A stretch of 53,717 bases of DNA from Dinochytrium kinnereticum (GCA_027604005.1 JADGJT010000018.1:1-53717), one strand, 5' to 3'; counted from the stretch's first letter, positions 1 to 10,377 are shown. Translations and numbers: made by a program. The notes: generated from the sequence alone by a model not told the origin.

Positions 1-2229
1 TTGATGTGTGTTTGTTTGTTTGCTTACTTTCTTTCATTTCCTTTTTTTTTTTTTTGGCGTCGAACCTATTGTGTTTTGATCATATCTCGGTCCCCCTTAT
101 GACATCCCCACCCCCTCCCATCTCCCCCTTCACAATCGAGCCACCCCTTTACTCCCATTTACTCACACCTTGTCTCACCACCCAAAACTTGTTTCTTGCC
201 CCAGTCTTATCTCATTTATTTATCTCATCTCTTCATACTCTTTACCTTTTTTTTTCTTTTTTTTTTTAAAAAAATATGCTCGCTGGTCCCTTGTTTGGTT
301 TTCCCTTTTTTTTTTAAAAAAAAAAATTCTTCCTGGTCATTGGGATGCGGGGTGAGGGGATGGGGGCGGGATTTTTGTCTTTCCGTTTGGTTGCTTGGTT
401 TTTTTTTGGTTTTTTTTTTTTCATATGCTTCTGGACCCATAAAAAACTGATCTTACGTTCTTGTCGGCTTGACGTGTGTTTTGTTTTTCTCCTTGGTCTT
501 GGTTATCACTCCTTTCCCTCTTTTGCTATTCTGGTTATGATTCCTATCCCCCCCACCCCACCACACCCCACCCCCCTTTCGTCTGTTGGGGAAAAACAGC
601 GAAAAGCGCAACCCGAAAACGTTTTACATCAAGGTGTGATCAGCGTTCGTGAAGCAGAGAGCGGTGATAAAAGAATAAGCGGGTGGATGAAAAAAAAAAA
701 ATAAAAAAAACGGATGAACGCCTCCACTTTGTGGTTTTTTTTGGGGGGGATTTGAAAGTGCACAACCTTCCTTACACCTTCCCTCCCTCCCCCACCATCT
801 CCACCAAAACCAACGAAAAGCGCAACCCGAAAACGCTTTACATCAAGGTGTGATCAGCGTTCGTGAAGCAGAGAGCGGCGATAAAAGAATAAGCGGATGG
901 ATAATAAAAAAACACAAAAAAAACAAAAACGGATGAACGCGTCCATTTTTTTGGGGGGTTTTTTTTTGGGATTTGAAAGTTCACAACCTTCCTTACACCT
1001 TTCCAACCCCTTGCCTCCCTTCCTTGGGGCGGGGGGGGGCGGCGGGGCGCCGAGACCCGCGACGACACCCCCCACACGAGGGCACACCACAACAAAACAA
1101 ACACCCCAACAAACACAAAAAAAAAAAAACCCCCAATCCCTAAACCCCAAAAAAACCCCCCCTGCCCCCCGGCCCCCCCCCCCCCCCCAAAAAAAAAAAA
1201 AAAAATGAAGAGTGAATGAGGGGATCAAATATCAGAGAGGCAACGTTTCTGATTCGACAACAAGGGCAAGAGAAAGATGATTGTTGGAGAAGAGAAAAGA
1301 AGAAAAAAAGAAGAAGAAAAAGAAAAAAAAAATAAAAAAAAATAAAGAGGCCCACCACCCACCCACCAAAATCACGAGCTTTGAAACAAAGGTGATAAAA
1401 AACGTACGAAGGCTTACGAAAGCAGCGTTGAACACCGTTCGTGAATGTGAATGAAAAAACACGCTACCAAAAAGCGGAAAGGCAGAACGATTCGTTGTGA
1501 AACCTCTTCTTTCCCCCTCCCCCTTCCCCCCCCACACACACACACCACAGTGTTGAAAGAAAAGAAGAAGGTAAAGAAAGAAAGAAAGAAGAAAAATGAA
1601 GGCAACCAGAAAAAACCAACGCTGAATAGATGATGAACCAGCAAACAATAATGATTTTGATAGAGTTAAAAAAAACAAAAAAATTGATTCGTTTGCAGGC
1701 TCAGCCCAAAAAGACAGTGAAGAGTGGCCTATGTTTTCTCTTTTAAGACGAACGCGTTTCATGATTGGAAAGGATTCCAGGACTTCCATGATTCGAGGAC
1801 AAGACAATAATGTTCAGTGTTTTCTAAATTACTGATCCGCGAAAAGAGGGGAATGATTGGTGATATTGGTATGGGTCGAGATGAGTGATGTGACTTTGTT
1901 TTTGGAGCGGTTTACGAAAGAAAAAAAAAATGAGACCAAACAACGCGTGTAAGATGACACGTATCATTGTATCGTTGAAAAAGTAGAAAAAAACAACAAC
2001 AAAAACAAAAAACCATTATAGAAAACCTCATCTCAAAGAATGTGCCATCACCACCAAACCCTCCTCTCAGAAATAAAAAAAATAAAAAAAATAATAAAGA
2101 GGGCATTAGGAATTGAAATCAATAATGATAAAAAAATAAAAAAAATTTCCACCACCCCACCCCCACACTACCACACACAAAAAAAAAAAGAAGAAAAAAA
2201 GAGTAAGTAAAACAAACAAAAAAAAAACA
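1..2229. other. Gene-free low-complexity DNA
   Basis: No convincing gene is seen here. Open frames on both strands are short and made of Phe/Leu/Ser or Lys/Asn runs that come from homopolymers. The stretch contains long T, A, C and G runs (for example the C run followed by an A run near 1168-1205), two T-run/A-run palindromes near 256-275 and 306-326, and a direct repeat described separately. It lies downstream of the leftmost glycosyltransferase gene, which is read away from the centre of the window. Confidence 0.6.
600..1003. repeat. Direct repeat, two copies about 190 bp
   Basis: The segment from about 600 to 786 recurs from about 814 to 1003, an offset of 214 bp. Both copies begin with cgaaaagcgcaacccgaaaa, share the stretch around gtgatcagcgttcgtgaag, and end in a TTTTGGGG-like tract followed by ccttccttacacc. 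They differ by scattered substitutions and by homopolymer length. No reading frame is conserved, so this looks like non-coding tandem duplication. Confidence 0.85.
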
Positions 2230-3657
2230 TCAAAGCTCCGTGATAGCAGCCATCCTAAAACTCAAATCAAAGTCCATGGCCTTTGACTTTTTGGTCGCAA
2301 ACCCCCTCCCCAGCACAACATGCGGGATCTGCACATTGTGAAAGTAGGCATTGAGGTAAGCCTCGGCGCCTCGCTCGGGTCGCTTGTAGAGCTTTCTCTT
2401 TTTGTCGTTTTCAACCATCTGAGTGAGGTTTGTGAGTAGGAGGTGAAAGTCTTTAGCGTGGCCACCAAAGAGAGTGCCTATTTTTTTTTTTTAAAAAAAA
2501 AAACAAAACAAAAAACAAACCATAGGATGATTATTCAAAAAAAGGAAATGATTAGAGGCATGAAGAATGAGGATTTTTTTTTAAAAAAAAAAAAAAAAGA
2601 GAGAGAGGGAAACACAGAGAAAAACGGAAAATTAAGAAATGAAAAGATCACAAGAAACAAAAAAAAAGGAAAGAACCAAAAAAAAAAAAAAAAAAAAAGG
2701 AATGCGTCACGGAACACCAAGAACGAAAACCTGGGCAGGACACAGTGTCGCACAGGGTGCTGGTGAGAGGGAAAAGCCACTGCAGGAAAGGAACTCACCA
2801 GCCAAGTAGGGGTGGAAGGAGCGCGATGTGTCGTTGGGGATGTACGCGGCAGACTCTGGGTCCTGCTCGTACGGCGACTCAAGATACGCTGGAAGTAGGT
2901 GTAAGCGCGAGAGGCAAGCGGGATGGATGCTTACAGATAAAGTCGGAGTGGTAGACCGCAACAAGTCGACCGAGCATGTCCTCGCACTGGTTGCGGATCA
3001 GCCTGCTCTCGGGGCTTTGCCAGTAGATGTAGTCATAGTTGAATCTGTATGTCTCGACCGTCTGTTTGGTTTAATAAATTATAAAGTGTGAGTGAGATGG
3101 AGAGGGGACGTTGCCGACCCAAAAACTTTTAAACGACAGAGAGTGTAAAAAAGTACCTGCAACATCACTTTGAACAGATCCTCATTGGCCGCAGGAGCAG
3201 GCGTCGAGACGATTTCAAATCCTCCAAGCCTCTCCAACTTTTGCGCAGAACTCTTCTGAAGCACCAAGGCATCGTCCCCCTTCCCAACATCCGAAAACAC
3301 AAAGTGGTCGGCTTTAAACCAAGGCCGATCAACGCAAAAGTGATCCGCATGAGAAGAGATCTGGTCTGAGAGCAACAGCGTTTCCTTGAGCCCAAAAGCC
3401 GAGGAGAGGAAGGCGACGCGAATGGCCTTGTGCGTTCCTGGGCTGTACTTTCTTGTGGTGGGGCCCAGGGAGGCGATGACAGAGTCTGGCTGTGAGGGCT
3501 GTAGGTCTGGTTTTGCGGAGAGAGAGAAGGTAGTGAGGGTGAGGATGAGGACGGCGGAAGCGGCGATGGCAGCGAGGAGGGTGAGGCGAGGGAGGGCGGA
3601 TGCAGCAGCAGCAGATGACGATGAGGGAGCAGCCTTGTAGGCGGGCAGCGATGGCAT
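2230..3657 (-). CDS. GT6-like glycosyltransferase paralogue lacking DXD
   Basis: Four exons (3657-3157, 3061-2935, 2888-2799, 2477-2230) give 321 residues. The N-terminus is a type II signal anchor (hydrophobic, about residues 23-48), as in Golgi glycosyltransferases. The C-terminal half aligns residue by residue with the divergent neighbour gene and with the ABO / alpha-1,3-galactosyltransferase family: AAYIPND, the LFGG motif, and the EAYLNAYFHN block holding the family's conserved Glu (E278). Where the neighbour has the metal-binding D-A-D, this protein has S-P-E (183-185), and the Asp before the conserved Glu is also changed. Either it is a metal-independent or inactive paralogue, or it uses another donor. 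The first two introns are 95 and 46 bp; the third is 321 bp of homopolymer-rich DNA. Intron positions match the neighbour exactly. The family call is from recalled motifs, without a search. Confidence 0.75.
2478..2798 (-). repeat. Low-complexity intron with T/A palindromes
   Basis: The last intron of the DXD-less GT6-like gene is several times longer than its partners (46-118 bp). It contains two near-perfect T-run/A-run palindromes (about 2481-2503 and 2574-2599) and a poly-A tract on the plus strand. The same T-run/A-run pattern occurs twice near the left end of the window. Confidence 0.6.
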
Positions 3658-4073
3658 GTTTGAGTGTGAGTGTGAGTGTGAGTGAGTGTGTGTGTGTGTG
3701 TGGTTGGTTGGTTAGGAGGGAGTTGAGGGAGGGAGTTAAGGGAGGGAGAGGAGAGGAGAGTGAATGGGAGGGAGACAGAAGGATGGGAAGAAGGTACTGT
3801 AAATAATAATAATAAAATAAATTAAATATTAACAATAATAAATATAAATATAAAAGTAAAAAAAGAATTAAAGGGCTGTCACACCCAGCCTTGACCTCCG
3901 ACAGTCACACACGCGTCACACTCACTCCCTCACACAATTGCAGCCTCACACCTCCCATCCCATCCCATCCCATCCCATCCCCCCCGTCATTGCCTAAAAA
4001 TACTTCCTGTCCTTCTACTCTCACCCTCACCCTCATCACCCTCACCCTCACCCTCCCTCCACACCCTCATCCT

Positions 4074-4105
<32 letters not shown>

Positions 4106-4136
4106 TCCTCACACCTCCACACCTTTGTGTGCTGCC
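3658..4136. promoter_or_regulatory. Shared divergent promoter of the GT6-like pair
   Basis: The two GT6-like genes start 479 bp apart and are read away from each other, so this interval must hold both promoters. It contains a GTGTGA/GTGTGT tract next to the left start, an AT-rich centre (about 3800-3870) and a CCCTCA-type repeat next to the right start. No certain TATA box was picked out. Co-regulation is an inference from the geometry. Confidence 0.55.
4019..4112 (+). repeat. CCCTCA hexamer microsatellite
   Basis: An imperfect array of ccctca/caccct hexamers, interrupted by CATCCT and CCTCCA variants, fills the last 120 bp before the start codon of the right-hand GT6-like gene. It differs from the usual fungal telomere unit (CCCTAA) in one base. 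It probably lies in the core promoter or 5' leader. Confidence 0.8.
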
Positions 4137-5380
4137 ATGGCCCCTCAAAACTGCTGCAGCCTGCTGCTGAGGCACGTCCCCGCTCTCCTGGCCGCCGCTC
4201 TCGGCGCAATCATAATCCTACAGATCTACATCCTCAACTCAACCACCTCCACCCAACCCGCTCCTCCGAGGGTTCTCCCCGCCCTCCCCGCTCAAAGCAA
4301 AAAGGCCACTCACTCGGGTCTCCGCGTGGCTTTCTTCACCACCGGGCTTGAAACCAAATGGCATTTCATGGCATCGTACCAGGCCAACTCCACTAATAAC
4401 TTTTTCTGCGTGGATCGACCGTGGGTTCATACCGATTACTTTATCTTCACGGATGGGAATCGTGAGACGCTGTCGAGGTGGATCACGGATGAGGATCTGT
4501 TGAGTAGGATTCATTTGATTCCAAAGGTTTCCAAGGGGTGGCCTTACAACACTGAGGAGCGCTATAATTGGATGCTTGAGGTGAGTTGTTGGTTTCTTCT
4601 AGGACATAAGGATAATGATGTTCTTTCTGCTGATCTTTTGGTTGACTGACCTTCTCTGCCATTATTCAGACCATTACTCAATTCCCTGTGCATTATGACT
4701 ACATCTTTTGGCAAGATGCGGACCTCATGTACGCGAGGCCATTTTGTGAAGAGATCATGGGAGATCTTGTTGGTCTTATCCATGCTTGGTTTTACAGTAC
4801 GTAACTTCCTATCACTCTTTTCCCCACATCTCTCTGCTTCTCCTCCATTTGCCTTGCGAGCTTTCGCTGTTTGTTTGTTTTTTTTAAGAAAAATTCATTC
4901 TTTCCCTTTAACAGCTGGATGGGGTCCTTACGAAGCCCGCGACAACTCAACAGCTCAAGTGGTATGGAATTCTGAACGGGGAATGCTTTACCCTTACTTC
5001 CATGGTATGATTCACCCTTTATCCGTCCACCACATTCCCCATTTTTATCGCAACCAACCCGTTATATCTAACGATATTGTTACCCAGCCCAAATATTTGG
5101 CGGCACCCCAGAAGAATTCGTCCCACTCGTCCAAACCTGTGCAGACTGGACCAAGATTGACCACGCCAAAGGCATCCAAGCACACGTCGATGACGAATCC
5201 TACCTGAACGCTTACTACCACAACGTGAAGAGCCCCTCAGTGATTTTAGACAGGTCTTTTGATTTTGTTTATCAGAAGGATGTGCTGGATTGGATGAATC
5301 GGACCGAGAAGATGGCTTATTCGGTGAACAAGCATAGTTTCTTTGAGCAGAATGTTGACAAGATGTCGGCTGGGCTTTAG
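4137..5380 (+). CDS. GT6-like glycosyltransferase (ABO/alpha-galactosyltransferase family)
   Basis: Four exons (4137-4580, 4670-4796, 4915-5004, 5088-5380) give 317 residues. The start has a good context (gccATGG) and opens a short cytoplasmic tail followed by a signal anchor (about residues 13-35), so a type II Golgi membrane enzyme is expected. The catalytic part shows GT6 landmarks in order: the D-Y-I-F-W-Q-D-A-D segment (metal-binding D164-x-D166), FGG at 224-226, a Cys-containing helix, and the GIQA...DDES-YLN block with the conserved Glu (E257). GT6 enzymes move Gal or GalNAc in alpha-1,3 linkage with retention; donor and acceptor here are unknown. Bacterial GT6 enzymes carry NXN instead of DXD, so this copy resembles the animal type. 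The two middle exons, 127 and 90 bp, equal those of the divergent paralogue. I know of GT6 mainly from vertebrates, bacteria and a phage. Confidence 0.8.
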
Positions 5381-5910
5381 AGAGCCTTTGCTGTTTCCTT
5401 CTCTCCGATGAGCATATTTTTTTGGGGGCGGGCGGTGGGATTCTTTTTTTTATTTCTTGCGATGTTGATGAAGGTGTTTCTTGTTCACCATATTTTTGCT
5501 TGCCTTCCTTATCTATCTATTCGTTTGCGCTTGCACTCCCTGAATGCATTTCTTCTTGATCCTATCCCGTCCTTCAAATTTCTCACCAATCTCAGCACAC
5601 CATGAAATCCCTTTTTTCCTCTTCCCATCTCTATGTTTGAAAAAAACAAAACAAATCTGAAATCCCTTCCCGCGCACCGCCGATTAAAAAAATAAATTAT
5701 TGCTAATGATGACTTGCTTCCAGTACAATTAGAGCCAATATAAAGTAAAAACAAGTGTAGGGGAAGGAATGGTGATTTGATCTTTCTATCTCGTCACTGT
5801 TGTTATTCACCTTTCCCCAATCAGAATGTGTTCAGAAAGGTTCGGTTTTTGGATCAATGGCGTTTAGGTTTGCTGAAACTCCAATCCCAAAAAAGCAAGA
5901 CGAGAAAGAA

Positions 5911-6063
5911 AAGACTATTTTTGCAGTGTCTCTAACGACAAGGAATAACAAACCCAACCCAAACCTTTACCAACTGAGCAAAACGAAAAAAAAAGTCTAT
6001 TTTTGCTGTGTCTCCAACGACAAAGAATGGAATTCAAAACAAAGCCAACCCAAACCTTTACCA
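5911..6063. repeat. Imperfect tandem duplication, two copies
   Basis: A unit beginning agactatttttgc and ending ccaacccaaacctttacca occurs at about 5911-5972 and again at about 5993-6063. Both copies contain gtgtctc-aacgacaa-gaat. A third fragment, aaagactattttcttagtg, appears near 6143. The start-to-start spacing is about 82 bp. No protein frame is conserved. Confidence 0.7.
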
Positions 6064-6644
6064 TCTAAGCACATTTTTGAAAACAAGTTTGACGTCTGGA
6101 TATCGAGGCATGAATAAAATGGTGGTATGAAATTCCTAGCCGAAAGACTATTTTCTTAGTGCTTGATGACGTGAAATGCCTGCCCCTCTTTTCACCGGCG
6201 TCGTTGTGGGGTGCTGAGGATGGTGGGTCACGGGGAGAGCGATCCAGCAGCGAGTGCGCGCGTCGCATGGTGAGTAGTGGCATTCGAAGTGATTAGGCAG
6301 AGAAGGGGCATCAGCATTCGGAAGCATGCGTCCACCGATAACCTGACGGACTCGGATGCCCGACAGGTCAGAGACGGACAACCACGAAGGCACAGGGTCC
6401 ATCAAAAATCAACCCCTGGTCTTCTGTTTTTTTCAAATTCAGTTGACAATCAGACATGCCCCCCCCCCCCCTTGCCCACCACTCCACGTTCATGGCACCT
6501 GGCCATCCCATCGTGTCAACCACGGCACATCAACCTTGAAAACCTCCACCCCAAAAGAAACCCTCAAACCTCCAACACACGGGTTTCCGTCTCTCATCCA
6601 AAACGAGAGCTCGCGAGACGGCACAAACAAACAAACAAAAAGTA

Positions 6645-6668
6645 GAAGAGAGAGAGAGAGAGAGAGAG
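6645..6668 (+). repeat. GA dinucleotide tract before start codon
   Basis: A run of about eleven GA units ends directly at the ATG of the following membrane-protein gene, so it lies in the 5' leader or, if an upstream exon exists, near a splice site. Confidence 0.7.
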
Positions 6669-9031
6669 ATGTCCACCCCCTCCACTCTCCCCGGGTTTGT
6701 GAACGCAGATGGCACCGACGTGTGCATCTCGTTATCGGGGTCTCGTGTTTGCGATGCGTGGACGGGGTCGACGGCGTTTTTGGATTTGAGCGCTATGGCA
6801 AGAGGTTCTGCGAATGCTTCCGAGTCGCTTGTTTATGATGTGAACACTTTTGATGCGTGGGTGAAGGGGACTTCGGGTGTTGGGAAGGAGGGTGGGAGAG
6901 GGTATATTGGGGGATTGCTAAGGGCTGGGGGATGTGGGGATTTGAAGGTTAGTTTCTTTTTAATAGGCGTTTTTCTCTTTTAGTTGGGCGTCGTTGGGGC
7001 GGTGTTTTTTGTACCGTATCGTTCAAGTATTCGCCTCTCAACCAAGAAAACACCAGCAAATAACTGTTTCTAACCCACCATGGATTCCTCAGCTTCAAAA
7101 AGCGCAAGCCCCCGCCCTTCGGTACCCCAAATCCTTCATCTGCTCCCGCGCCATCCTGTTCGACTCCACCCCAACCTCTCGCGAGACGCTTCGATGGAAC
7201 CCTGAAACAAACGTGGGTGGTGGATGTGAGGCTAATCTTCTTAAACGACCACCGTCGCTTTGTGCGGGACCTTGTCAGGCGTTGATGGATTCGATTGTCG
7301 ATGTGTTGGCGGATCGGCAGTTGTGTCCTACTACGGATCTTTCGTTGCTGCCCTTGATTAAGTGAGTTTCCTTCTTCTTGTATTTTTGGCCTGGTGGGGT
7401 GGGGTGGGCTGGGCTATTTGGGTTTGCTTTCTTTTATTATTATTATTTAACGTTTTTTGTTTCTTTTGGTTTTATTGTTTTTTTTTGGAAAAGGCCTGGG
7501 CTTTACAAGATTTGTTCGGAGATGGTGAATGGAGCGGACACATGCGTTCCAGCTGTTTCCGATGAAGTCGGAACATGTGGTGAGTGGTTCATCCTTTCTC
7601 GACTTTTGCTTTCGCGACAAGCAACATGTTTCGGAGTCCTCGCCTCATCCGCGCAACACGCCATTCGCCAAAAAAAAAACAAAAAAAAAACACCTTTATC
7701 CATCCATCTAAACAGACACGTTTTTCCAAAAAACAGGGTTCGGCGCGGAACGAATCTCCGACGCGGTCCAATACTGCACACGCAAAACCCCAACCGACTC
7801 ATGCTGCACCTCCCCACTCCTGACCTCCGCCATCGCCTCTCCCCCGACCCAACCCTCCACCACCGACCCCGAGTCCGGAAGCTCCAGGACAGCCCTCGCC
7901 GCCGGGCTGATCACGGCATCCCTGTGCTTGCTTGTGGCCGCCGTGGCCGTTGCCTTTTTCGTGGGACGAAGGTACGGGCTTGGGGTGAGAGACGTTTTGT
8001 CGAGGCTGACGTGTGGATGGGTCGCACCTGCTGAGGATGATGAGGTGCTTGCCGTGCTTGGAGGGGCGAGACGGCGTGGACGTGCGCGGTTGTTTAAGCG
8101 TGGTTCGTCGGGTGGCATGGCGATGGTGTCTCGTGGGGAGGGAGGGGGTGCGTCGAGATCTGTGATGGGGGGTGGTGGTGGGAGGAGTGGCGTTCCGAGC
8201 GCGGTGTGGTTTGGGGCCGGGGGGACGACGGAGGCGGAGGGGCTTGTGTGGTCTGATGAGGGGGTGGATCATGGGACTGGGGGCAGTGGTAAGTCTTTGG
8301 GGATGAGTCGGCAGGGGACGAGTGGGAGTCGGAGCTCGAGAGGGAGTTTGGGGCGGAATAAGGAGTCGTTGGGGAGGGCTTCTACCAGGAGTAATGGGAC
8401 TTTGGTGCTTAAAAGGGGGGAGACGTTTGGGCCGGAGACTTTTAAGACTAGGTTTGTTTTCGTTGTTGTTGTTGTTGTTTTTGGGATGCGGTAGGGAGAA
8501 TGTTTGTCTGAGGCTTTTCTACTTTTATGCATTTCAGGTGGCGCGGGATTACAGTTTATATTCCTCGTTTGCCGGATGAGATAGAGGTCCACCCTGGAGA
8601 TTTTGTTACGCTCTCCACTTTTTACAAGTAAGCCTTATCAGATCTTACTCTTCGCTACGATTCCTTTTACTAACCTCTTTACAACAACAAACAAAAAAAC
8701 AAAAACAACTATACTCAACATTAGCGATGGTTGGGCATACGGACGTAATGGTAAGTCTAATAAACAACCAACCACCTTTCTTGTTGCCAATACGTCTAAC
8801 CCCATTGGTTTCCCGTTACTTTGTGCAGAACGAACTTTTACAGATGGGTACCTGCCTCTGAGCTGCGTTGTGGCCACGGGTGATGACATGCTGGCGCGAC
8901 CAACAGGCGCGATGACGTCAACCAGCAGCGAGACGCGAGGTCCTTCAGGAAAGTCTTCCACCCTCCCCATGAGATCGACGACATCGGGTCGGAATGAGCA
9001 CCTTATGCATGCTGGTTACCCGACCAACTAG
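6669..9031 (+). CDS. SH3-tailed membrane protein, family member 1
   Basis: Seven exons (6669-6947, 7093-7361, 7494-7579, 7737-8451, 8538-8627, 8725-8750, 8829-9031) give 555 residues. The outer domain has the pattern shared with two other genes here: VCDAW, FDAWV, RYPKSFICSRA, a C-x2-GPC block, then CGFG...YC...DSCC. One membrane helix follows (about TALAAGLITASLCLLVAAVA), then a basic Gly/Arg/Ser-rich linker and an SH3 domain split over three exons (ITVYIPRLPDEIEV, NDGWAYGRN, GYLPLSCVV). An SH3 domain on an inner tail suggests recruitment of proline-rich partners at the plasma membrane, as in yeast Fus1 or Sho1; that role is inference. Oddity: this start gives no signal peptide, unlike both paralogues, so a 5' exon may be missing. 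Confidence 0.8.
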
Positions 9032-9396
9032 ACGATTGATGCTTGTTGTTGTTTTTTTTTAGTTTTTTTTTTTTTTTTAGTTTTGTTTCTATAACTTTGG
9101 GGTGTTTTCCGAAGGTTGATGAAGTTGAATATATATACGCGCATTTCATTGTTAGTGACTTGGTTTTACCTTCCATGTGCTGGTATTTTACGTTTTATTT
9201 AATCGTCCTGCCCGTGTCCGAGGCATTGAGAGGTTGAATTCTTGATTAGATCATCAACCGTCCCCCTTTGCTTACAGCATCTCACCGACAAAAGGTGTTT
9301 TTTTTTCCCGGCCGAAATAAAAACCAAGCTGCGTGATCTTGTTGCACCAGACCGCGAACAAACCTCACGTCCCCCAGAAACACCACAGTAGTATTG
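9032..9396. other. Intergenic spacer
   Basis: A T-rich 3' flank followed by a short stretch before the next start. I see no gene or clear signal in it. Confidence 0.5.
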
Positions 9397-10348
9397 ATGG
9401 GACACCTCACGAAGAAGTCGCAGCGAGGGGAAGATGGCAAGGCGTCCGTGCACGCCATGCCGGCGCCCTGGGTTCTCACCGTTGGCAAGTCGTTTGTTCT
9501 TCCATTTAACGTGGGGAAGCACAATGCGGAGGAGATCTCAAAGTTCCATGTCAATGAGCATGATAAGGCCGACTTTCTTGGTACTGGCCTTAGCTCTGTT
9601 ATGATCGTGAGGTGAGAGAGGCAGTTTCTCGCTTGGTTGAGTTGTTTTGAGTGGAATCATGCACTGCTTATATGTCTTTTTTACATTGCATCCTTGAATG
9701 ATGATGTCGTGGTGCTGTGCCTTACTCAATCTTGTATTTGAAAGGTATACCGAATCCCCCGCAGGCCCCTACGATGAGCTCCTCCTCATGAACGGCGCAT
9801 GCAAATCCCGCGGCAAGTCAAGAACCGGTCAAGACCCCCGTTCGGGAAAGTACCTCTCTGACCGTCGCATTCCCCTCATCTGGGTCTCATCTGAGGCTTC
9901 CCTGAGACAAGGCCGCATTAACTGGGGCATCAGGAAGGAGTTGGCAGATTTCACCTGGGTCGAAACGGACAAGGGAACAAGGGTGACCATTCGAGAGAGG
10001 TACGATCGACCTGGGTCATCTGCTGGTTCCATTCTTCTGGACATTACCGTGTCGTGCCCGCTTGGACCTTTTGTTCAGATTCCTGCTACCACCTGGGGAC
10101 CGATCAACTCTGTTCTTTTCCCGCTTTTGGAGAGGAGGATAGATGATGAGGGAGAGGAGGTTGAGGAAGGAGGATGGTTCATGACCAGGTTAGCTTGGAA
10201 TGGCTGGGCCCGTCCAGCGACAGTTGCCGAGATTCACAAGACCGGCCCCGGTTTCCCTGACGCAAAGGCTCTAGGATTTTACCCTGTCGGCGGGATGCTC
10301 ACAGGACTCCTGACGTTCTTAGAGCCAGTGATTCTTGACGACGAGTAA
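9397..10348 (+). CDS. Acetoacetate-decarboxylase-like protein
   Basis: Two exons (9397-9611, 9745-10348) give 272 residues. The sequence fits the acetoacetate decarboxylase beta-barrel superfamily: APWVL near the start, then YTESPAGPYDELLL (73-86) and GRINWGIRKELADF (128-141). In bacterial acetoacetate decarboxylase the Schiff-base lysine lies in a PKK motif. Here the matching position appears to be K136, but the next lysine, which lowers its pKa in the classical enzyme, is Glu. The substrate may therefore differ, and several superfamily members are not decarboxylases. No signal peptide is visible, so a cytosolic location is expected. A polyadenylation-like AATAAA follows the stop. The family call is moderate and the function open. 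Confidence 0.6.
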
Positions 10349-10377
10349 ACAGCCATATTCCGTCCCTCATCTTCTCC

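Larger units (their letters stand above)
5381..6668. other. Intergenic region with imperfect repeat and GA tract
   Basis: No gene is supported. It holds the 3' flank of the right GT6-like gene, an imperfect duplication (about 5911-6063) and a GA dinucleotide run directly before the next start codon. An upstream exon carrying a signal peptide for the next gene could hide here, but none was identified. Confidence 0.5.

Noticed and set aside
1232..1807. A 191-codon open frame on the minus strand with many Phe residues
   Set aside because: It is made of homopolymer and low-complexity DNA, and matches no family pattern. There is no neighbouring exon that would extend it.
4019..4112. The CCCTCA array as an internal telomere
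   Set aside because: The unit differs from CCCTAA, is interrupted, and sits in a promoter between two intact genes. Kept as a microsatellite only.
6982..7092. An earlier acceptor (tttag near 6982) for exon 2 of SH3-tailed member 1
   Set aside because: It gives an in-frame stop before the conserved RYPKSFIC motif. The acceptor at 7092 is in phase and leads straight into it.
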